Assembly: GCA_964446235.1 (NCBI GenBank)
Contig: CAYUNW010000003.1
Coordinates: forward strand, 54,130-118,129
DNA from: CAYUNW01 sp964446235
GTDB lineage: Bacteria > Patescibacteriota > Microgenomatia > 2-02-FULL-39-11
Length of the DNA stretch: 64,000 bases
Direction: 5' to 3'
Part shown: one piece after another, positions 59,924-64,000 of the stretch
Layout: each line of letters starts with the position of its first letter
Numbering within the stretch: the stretch's first letter is position 1
Program-made: the position numbers and the translations under genes
The notes under the pieces: model-generated
What the model was told of the DNA's origin: nothing
The model's input: the letters and a program-made list of their open reading frames with translations, nothing else
The model's database searches: none

Positions 59924-60490
59924 TTATTTGCCCTTAAGCTTTGACTTCATATCATGTTCGATAAGTTGACGGATGTATACAGATTTAGGAATTCGTTTTT
60001 TTTGCGATATTTCAGATAGATATGTGGCGATTTTCGTCGGAATATAGAAATTAAAGCGCGAATCTTTATTGTCTTGGACGAAGTTGAGAAAATCATTCAT
60101 AATTTCTATCAGATTATTATCATTATATTTTTCACAAACAAGATAATCTTCTTTATATTGTGCCAGAAGAGAGGGTGGGTAATTATTTTTATAAAGAATA
60201 AGCACCGGTTTTTTACGGTTTAAAGCCAATGATATTTCATAACCTACGCTGATTGAAGGAAAAGACGTTTCAGCAACTATGCATAATGATGAATTTATCC
60301 AATCATCAAGTTGTTTATGGAATTTAAGTCTTTCTTCTTCAGTTTCAAGTCTGATTTGGGATTGGCTGGTTTTTAATATATGGTTGGAGATGACTTGAAA
60401 CCCTTTTTTATGCAGATGATTGGTAATTTTTTCATAGTCAGACAGATAATACTTTTTTCCGGCTATAGAAGCAGTAAAATATATCGTCAT
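59924..60490 (-). CDS. Nucleoside 2-deoxyribosyltransferase-like protein with C-terminal RHH-like helix pair
   Basis: 188 residues. N-terminal domain: YFTASIAGKKYYLSDYEKITNHLHKKGF, then WINSSLCIVAETSFPSISVGYEISLAL with the Glu in GYEI, as in PF05014-like enzymes and their inactive relatives. The C terminus (RFNFYIPTKIATYLSEISQKKRIPKSVYIRQLIEHDMK) resembles a ribbon-helix-helix DNA-binding motif. So it may be a nucleotide-sensing regulator rather than an enzyme. Confidence 0.65.
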   Translation of the reverse strand: MTIYFTASIAGKKYYLSDYEKITNHLHKKGFQVISNHILKTSQSQIRLETEEERLKFHKQLDDWINSSLCIVAETSFPSISVGYEISLALNRKKPVLILYKNNYPPSLLAQYKEDYLVCEKYNDNNLIEIMNDFLNFVQDNKDSRFNFYIPTKIATYLSEISQKKRIPKSVYIRQLIEHDMKSKLKGK

Positions 60491-60534
60491 AAATAAATTG
60501 TTTTACAAGCCTTGATGGATTATAATTTACATCT

Positions 60535-60873
60535 ATGAAAAAGGATACAATATCTTATTCTGATTTTCAAAAATTGGATTTAAGGGTCGGATTGGTTAAA
60601 ACAGCCGAAAGGGTAGAAAATTCAGAGAAACTTATCAGACTTATTGTGGATTTAGGGAGTGATTATGGCGAAGTTCAAATTTTAGCCGGGATTGCCCAGT
60701 GGCATAAACCAAAGGATTTAAAGAATAAAAAATTTATTTTTTTGGCAAATCTGGAAAGTAAAAAAATGATGGGTGAGGATAGCAATGGTATGATATTATG
60801 TGCAGATACCGGTGTAAACGCAATTATCCTACCGGTTAAAAAAAGTGTGGAGCACGGTTTAGTAATAAGGTAA
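60535..60873 (+). CDS. tRNA-binding (EMAP/MetRS-beta) domain protein
   Basis: 112 residues: ISYSDFQKLDLRVGLVKTAERVENSEKLIRLIVDLG...VQILAGIAQWHKPKDLKNKKFIFLANLESKKMMGEDSNGMILCAD. This OB-fold is the C-terminal domain of MetRS and the Arc1p/CsaA family. It likely binds tRNA to help MetRS. TATAAT (60521-60526) is eight bases before the ATG. Confidence 0.9.
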   Translation: MKKDTISYSDFQKLDLRVGLVKTAERVENSEKLIRLIVDLGSDYGEVQILAGIAQWHKPKDLKNKKFIFLANLESKKMMGEDSNGMILCADTGVNAIILPVKKSVEHGLVIR

Positions 60874-60877
60874 AAAT

Positions 60878-62773
60878 ATGGCTACCAAACAAACATTAAA
60901 AAAAACCAACGGTAAAAAAATTAAGAAAATATTTATGTTTAAGGTCAATTTGACCCCAAAAAATATTTTTTTGTGGTTGATTATTGGCACTATTCTTTTT
61001 TTGATATTTGTCAGCGCAAGAGATGTATCCAATCTGTTTCCAAACAAAAGCCTGTCTGAATTGGTTGGTGATATCAAAAGTGATAAAGTAACTAAAGTGG
61101 AAGTTATTGATAATAAACTATTAGCTACTTATAAAGATGAGAAAATTTACGCTTCAACTAAAGAAGGACAGGATTCTTTCTACAAAATTTTAACCGATGC
61201 CGGGGTAGATCCTGGGAAAGTCCAGGTAGATATTAAAGATACGACAGGAGGGACAATTTGGGTAAATTTGATAACCAATATTTTACCTATAGTTCTTATG
61301 GTAGGTTTTTTCCTATTTCTTATCAGGCAAGCTCGCGGTGCCCAGGATAATATTTTTTCATTTGGCCAATCCAAAGCTAAACTTTTTTCCAAGGATCATC
61401 CTAAAGTTACTTTTGCCGATGTGGCGGGAGTAGATGAAGCAAAAAATGAGCTTGAAGAAATAGTAGATTTTTTGAAAAATCCTCAAAAATACCGCGCTCT
61501 CGGAGCACGTACACCTAAAGGAGTGCTTCTTGTTGGTCCTAGTGGTACTGGAAAAACTCTTCTTGCCAGAGCATTGGCAGGAGAGGCGAATGTACCGTTT
61601 TTCTCAATGGCTGGTAGCGAATTTATGGAGATGCTAGTCGGTGTTGGCGCAAGCCGGGTAAGGGATTTATTCAATACTGCCAAGAAAAACAACCCGTCAA
61701 TTATTTTTATAGACGAAATTGATGCTATAGGCAGGCAGAGATCTGTAGGAGCAATGGGAGCTCATGATGAAAGAGAACAGACTTTGAACCAGATTCTTGT
61801 TGAAATGGATGGTTTTACACCAAATGAAAATGTGGTTGTGGTTGCAGCTACAAACAGAGGGGATTTATTGGATCCGGCGCTATTGAGACCAGGCAGGTTT
61901 GATAGGAGAATTGTCTTGGATTTGCCTGATTTGACAGGAAGAGAAGCAATTTTAAATATTCATAAAAGAGGTAAACCTTTGACAAACGATGTGACTTGGG
62001 AAAAAGTAGCCAAAAGAACAGTTGGATTTAGTGGAGCAGATTTGGAAAACATGCTTAACGAAGCGGCAATACAGGCTGCTAGAAAAAACAAAAAGGCTAT
62101 AGATATGGAAGATATTGAAGAAGCCGCAACTAAAGTGAAATTGGGGCCTGAGAAAAAACGACTGCAAAGTGATTTGGATAGGAAAATGACTGCCTATCAT
62201 GAAGCTGGACATGCGATAGTCAGCTATCATTTGCCTCATACCGATCCGGTACATAGGATTTCCATAGTCTCAAGAGGAATGGCACTTGGGTTTACTTTGA
62301 TTCCACCACAAAAAGATAAGGTTCATGAAACAAAAACTAACCTACTTGAACAAATATCCGTCATGTTAGGAGGTAGAGCTGCTGAAGAGCTGGTTTTCAA
62401 CGAAATGACAACAGGAGCTTCAAATGATATTGATAAGGCAACTGATATTGCCAGACGTATGGTAATAGAGTTTGGTATGTCTAGATTAGGACCGATAAAT
62501 TTCGGACCTACTGTAGATATGACAGAATGGGGAGGAAAGTTTGTAAATGAATCAAGGTTATCTCCCGATATGCAAAATCAAATAGATACAGAAATGAAAA
62601 CTTTTATAAATACTGCATATAAACAAGCTGAGAATATTTTGAAGAAGAACAAAAAACCCCTGGATTTAGTTGCAGAAGCGTTGTTGAAAAAAGAAACTAT
62701 TGAAGGTGACGAGTTTGAAAAACTAGTAGGCGGTAGCAGAAAAACAGCATCATATTCTAAATCTACCGCCTGA
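60878..62773 (+). CDS. ftsH: ATP-dependent membrane protease FtsH
   Basis: 631 residues: basic N terminus, TM1 (LWLIIGTILFLIFV), extracytoplasmic FtsH_ext domain, TM2 (ILPIVLMVGFFLFLI), AAA domain with Walker A GPSGTGKT (usual GPPGTGKT), Walker B FIDEIDA, SRH RPGRFDRR, and M41 zinc site HEAGH. Degrades membrane and regulatory proteins. It starts 4 nt after the tRNA-binding gene. Confidence 0.97.
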   Translation: MATKQTLKKTNGKKIKKIFMFKVNLTPKNIFLWLIIGTILFLIFVSARDVSNLFPNKSLSELVGDIKSDKVTKVEVIDNKLLATYKDEKIYASTKEGQDSFYKILTDAGVDPGKVQVDIKDTTGGTIWVNLITNILPIVLMVGFFLFLIRQARGAQDNIFSFGQSKAKLFSKDHPKVTFADVAGVDEAKNELEEIVDFLKNPQKYRALGARTPKGVLLVGPSGTGKTLLARALAGEANVPFFSMAGSEFMEMLVGVGASRVRDLFNTAKKNNPSIIFIDEIDAIGRQRSVGAMGAHDEREQTLNQILVEMDGFTPNENVVVVAATNRGDLLDPALLRPGRFDRRIVLDLPDLTGREAILNIHKRGKPLTNDVTWEKVAKRTVGFSGADLENMLNEAAIQAARKNKKAIDMEDIEEAATKVKLGPEKKRLQSDLDRKMTAYHEAGHAIVSYHLPHTDPVHRISIVSRGMALGFTLIPPQKDKVHETKTNLLEQISVMLGGRAAEELVFNEMTTGASNDIDKATDIARRMVIEFGMSRLGPINFGPTVDMTEWGGKFVNESRLSPDMQNQIDTEMKTFINTAYKQAENILKKNKKPLDLVAEALLKKETIEGDEFEKLVGGSRKTASYSKSTA

Positions 62774-62806
62774 CACAATAAATATTTGATAAAATAATCC
62801 TGACAA

Positions 62807-63742
62807 ATGAAACGTTTTTTAATAATTGATGCTTTTGCCATACTTCATAGATCGTTTCATGCTTTACCTCCTTTATCATTGCCGAATGGACAGTTAACCA
62901 ATGCAGTTTACGGTTATACCTCAGTTTTACTGAAAGTAATAAACGATTTTAGCCCCAATTTTCTCGTTGTAGCTTTTGACAGGCCCGAACCGACATTTCG
63001 TAAAAAGATGTATACCCAATATCAGGCTACCAGACCGGAAACAGATAAAGGTTTAGTTTCGCAGATTGATCTTGTCAGAAAAGTTACTCAAACAATCGGG
63101 GTACCGATTTATGAAATGAGCGGTTTTGAAGCAGATGATATTATCGGTACTATAGTTACCAAGATTTCCGACAAGAACATAGAGTCAATAATTGTTACCG
63201 GTGATCGGGATATCTTGCAGCTTGTTAGTGAAAAAGTAAAAGTGTATATGCCCTATAAGGGTATTTCCGAAGGGAAAATATATTCCAAAAAGGAAGTAGA
63301 GGATTTATTGGGAGTTAAACCTGAACAGGTTATAGATTACAAAGCTTTAGTAGGTGATTCTTCTGATAATTATCCTGGTGTGAACGGTATTGGACCAAAG
63401 ACTGCCGGGGGACTGATAGTCAAATACGGCAGCTTGATGAATATTTATAAGCATTTGGCAGAAATAGAAAATAAGAAAGTCGTGGAAAAACTGACAAATG
63501 GCAAAAATGATGCTGATATTTCCCTAAAACTGGCAACAATTGCCCGTGATGTTCCTATTGATTTTGAATTAAAAAAGTGTCAAGTGCCGGATTTAACCCG
63601 AGTAGAAATTATGTCTTTATTTGAAGAATTGAATTTCAGAAGTCTGATAAAAAGAATCAAATTTTCTACTTTTGAAAATAACCAACAGGTAAAAAAATCA
63701 ACAAAAAAAGATGACAAAAATGAACAAATTTCCCTTTTTTAA
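62807..63742 (+). CDS. Stand-alone 5'-3' exonuclease of PolA N-terminal type
   Basis: 311 residues: FLIIDAFAILHRSFHALP, FDRPEPTFRKKMYTQYQATR, FEADDIIGTI, VTGDRDILQLV, GDSSDNYPGVNGIGPKTA - the complete FEN-like active site with helix-3-turn-helix. The polymerase part of PolA is absent, and the gene ends with a Lys-rich tail containing NEQISLF. It would remove RNA primers or flaps. ATG 62807 is 33 nt after ftsH. Confidence 0.92.
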   Translation: MKRFLIIDAFAILHRSFHALPPLSLPNGQLTNAVYGYTSVLLKVINDFSPNFLVVAFDRPEPTFRKKMYTQYQATRPETDKGLVSQIDLVRKVTQTIGVPIYEMSGFEADDIIGTIVTKISDKNIESIIVTGDRDILQLVSEKVKVYMPYKGISEGKIYSKKEVEDLLGVKPEQVIDYKALVGDSSDNYPGVNGIGPKTAGGLIVKYGSLMNIYKHLAEIENKKVVEKLTNGKNDADISLKLATIARDVPIDFELKKCQVPDLTRVEIMSLFEELNFRSLIKRIKFSTFENNQQVKKSTKKDDKNEQISLF

Positions 63743-63981
63743 TATAATACATAGTATAAAAGCTCAAAGAACACATTTTATGGAGACGTAAGCATCAGTT
63801 AAGTTGATAATTTAGTTTTTTTCAATGCTTACTAAGTGAAGATTTTGCATAAATAGTAATATATAGATCCAAGGTCATTGAGTGTTACAAATCTTCAATT
63901 CTCCTTAAAACGATTTTTTGTGCTCTGTATATAGTTTTTCGATTATTGTTTATTGTTAATTGTTTTTTGTTATCTGAAAGC

Positions 63982-64000
63982 ATGAAAGTCGCATTGGTTC
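63982..64000 (+). CDS. Possible start of a gene cut by the window end
   Basis: ATG at 63982 begins MKVALV, a start often seen in glycosyltransferase family 1/4 proteins, but only six codons are visible. The region 63743-63981 before it holds no other gene that I can see. Confidence 0.25.

Noticed and set aside
63743..63981. Search for a gene or RNA in the last intergenic stretch
   Set aside because: No open frame with start signal, no tRNA-like fold and no repeat was seen.

Overview
The window looks like a chromosomal scaffold from a low-GC bacterium of the Candidate Phyla Radiation (Patescibacteria), most likely a Microgenomates lineage. This placement is an inference from gene content and style, not from a marker-gene tree. 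The signs are: many single-pass surface proteins with Pro/Thr-rich linkers (PTP repeats), several small membrane proteins of CPR-like type, a single Xer-like recombinase, stand-alone salvage genes where full pathways would be expected, and very short intergenic spaces. One run of Ns (46077-46086) marks a scaffold gap. There are no transposases, CRISPR arrays or prophage.

Layout. 1-9.8 kb: a broken YecM-like gene, a Fic protein without the catalytic His, an arsR-thioredoxin-permease operon behind a clear palindromic operator, small membrane proteins (one with an in-frame stop), a Cro-type regulator pair, a cytochrome b5-like protein, a secreted hydrolase and an Excalibur protein. 10-15.5 kb: membrane glycosyltransferase, surface Ig-like protein, cupredoxin, DEAD-box helicase. 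15.5-20.4 kb: a thiazole/oxazole-modified (TOMM-type) RiPP locus: YcaO, SagB-type dehydrogenase, an anchored protein, a 70-aa precursor with a Cys/Ser/Gly core, and a convergent HprK-like kinase whose 3' end is antisense to that core. 20.5-27.2 kb: small secreted peptide, mannosyltransferase-like membrane enzyme, HflX, then metal homeostasis (Zur-like regulator with its box, ZIP transporter, Ni/Co transporter). 27.2-36.3 kb: PGM1-like ATP-grasp ligase, thioredoxin-CcdA fusion, histidine kinase with three receiver proteins, secreted protein, repeated hairpins, FTR1-like permease, RNA ligase.

36.4-43.3 kb is a coherent vitamin B12 block: NrdR, B12-dependent ribonucleotide reductase NrdJ and a PduO-type adenosyltransferase in one operon. 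A cobalamin riboswitch starts at the stop codon of the adenosyltransferase gene and controls a large unknown protein, a transcobalamin-C-terminal-like (DUF4430) surface protein and an ECF S-component-like membrane protein. The cell probably takes up a corrinoid, adenosylates it and uses it for deoxynucleotide synthesis.

43.3-64 kb: a TraG/VirD4-like ATPase, three tRNAs (Ile-UAU, Met and an unusual initiator tRNA), Xer recombinase, DivIC/FtsB, TPR mannosyltransferase-like protein, CHAP hydrolase, rplJ-rplL with an L10 leader, a cohesin/dockerin surface trio, a T-box controlled trpB-trpS pair (Trp salvage from indole and serine), tRNA-binding protein, FtsH and a stand-alone PolA-type 5' nuclease.

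Across the window two start signals are visible. Ribosomal proteins, trpB/trpS and some secreted proteins have strong Shine-Dalgarno sites. At least eleven genes instead have a -10 hexamer exactly six bases before the start codon, which predicts leaderless transcripts.
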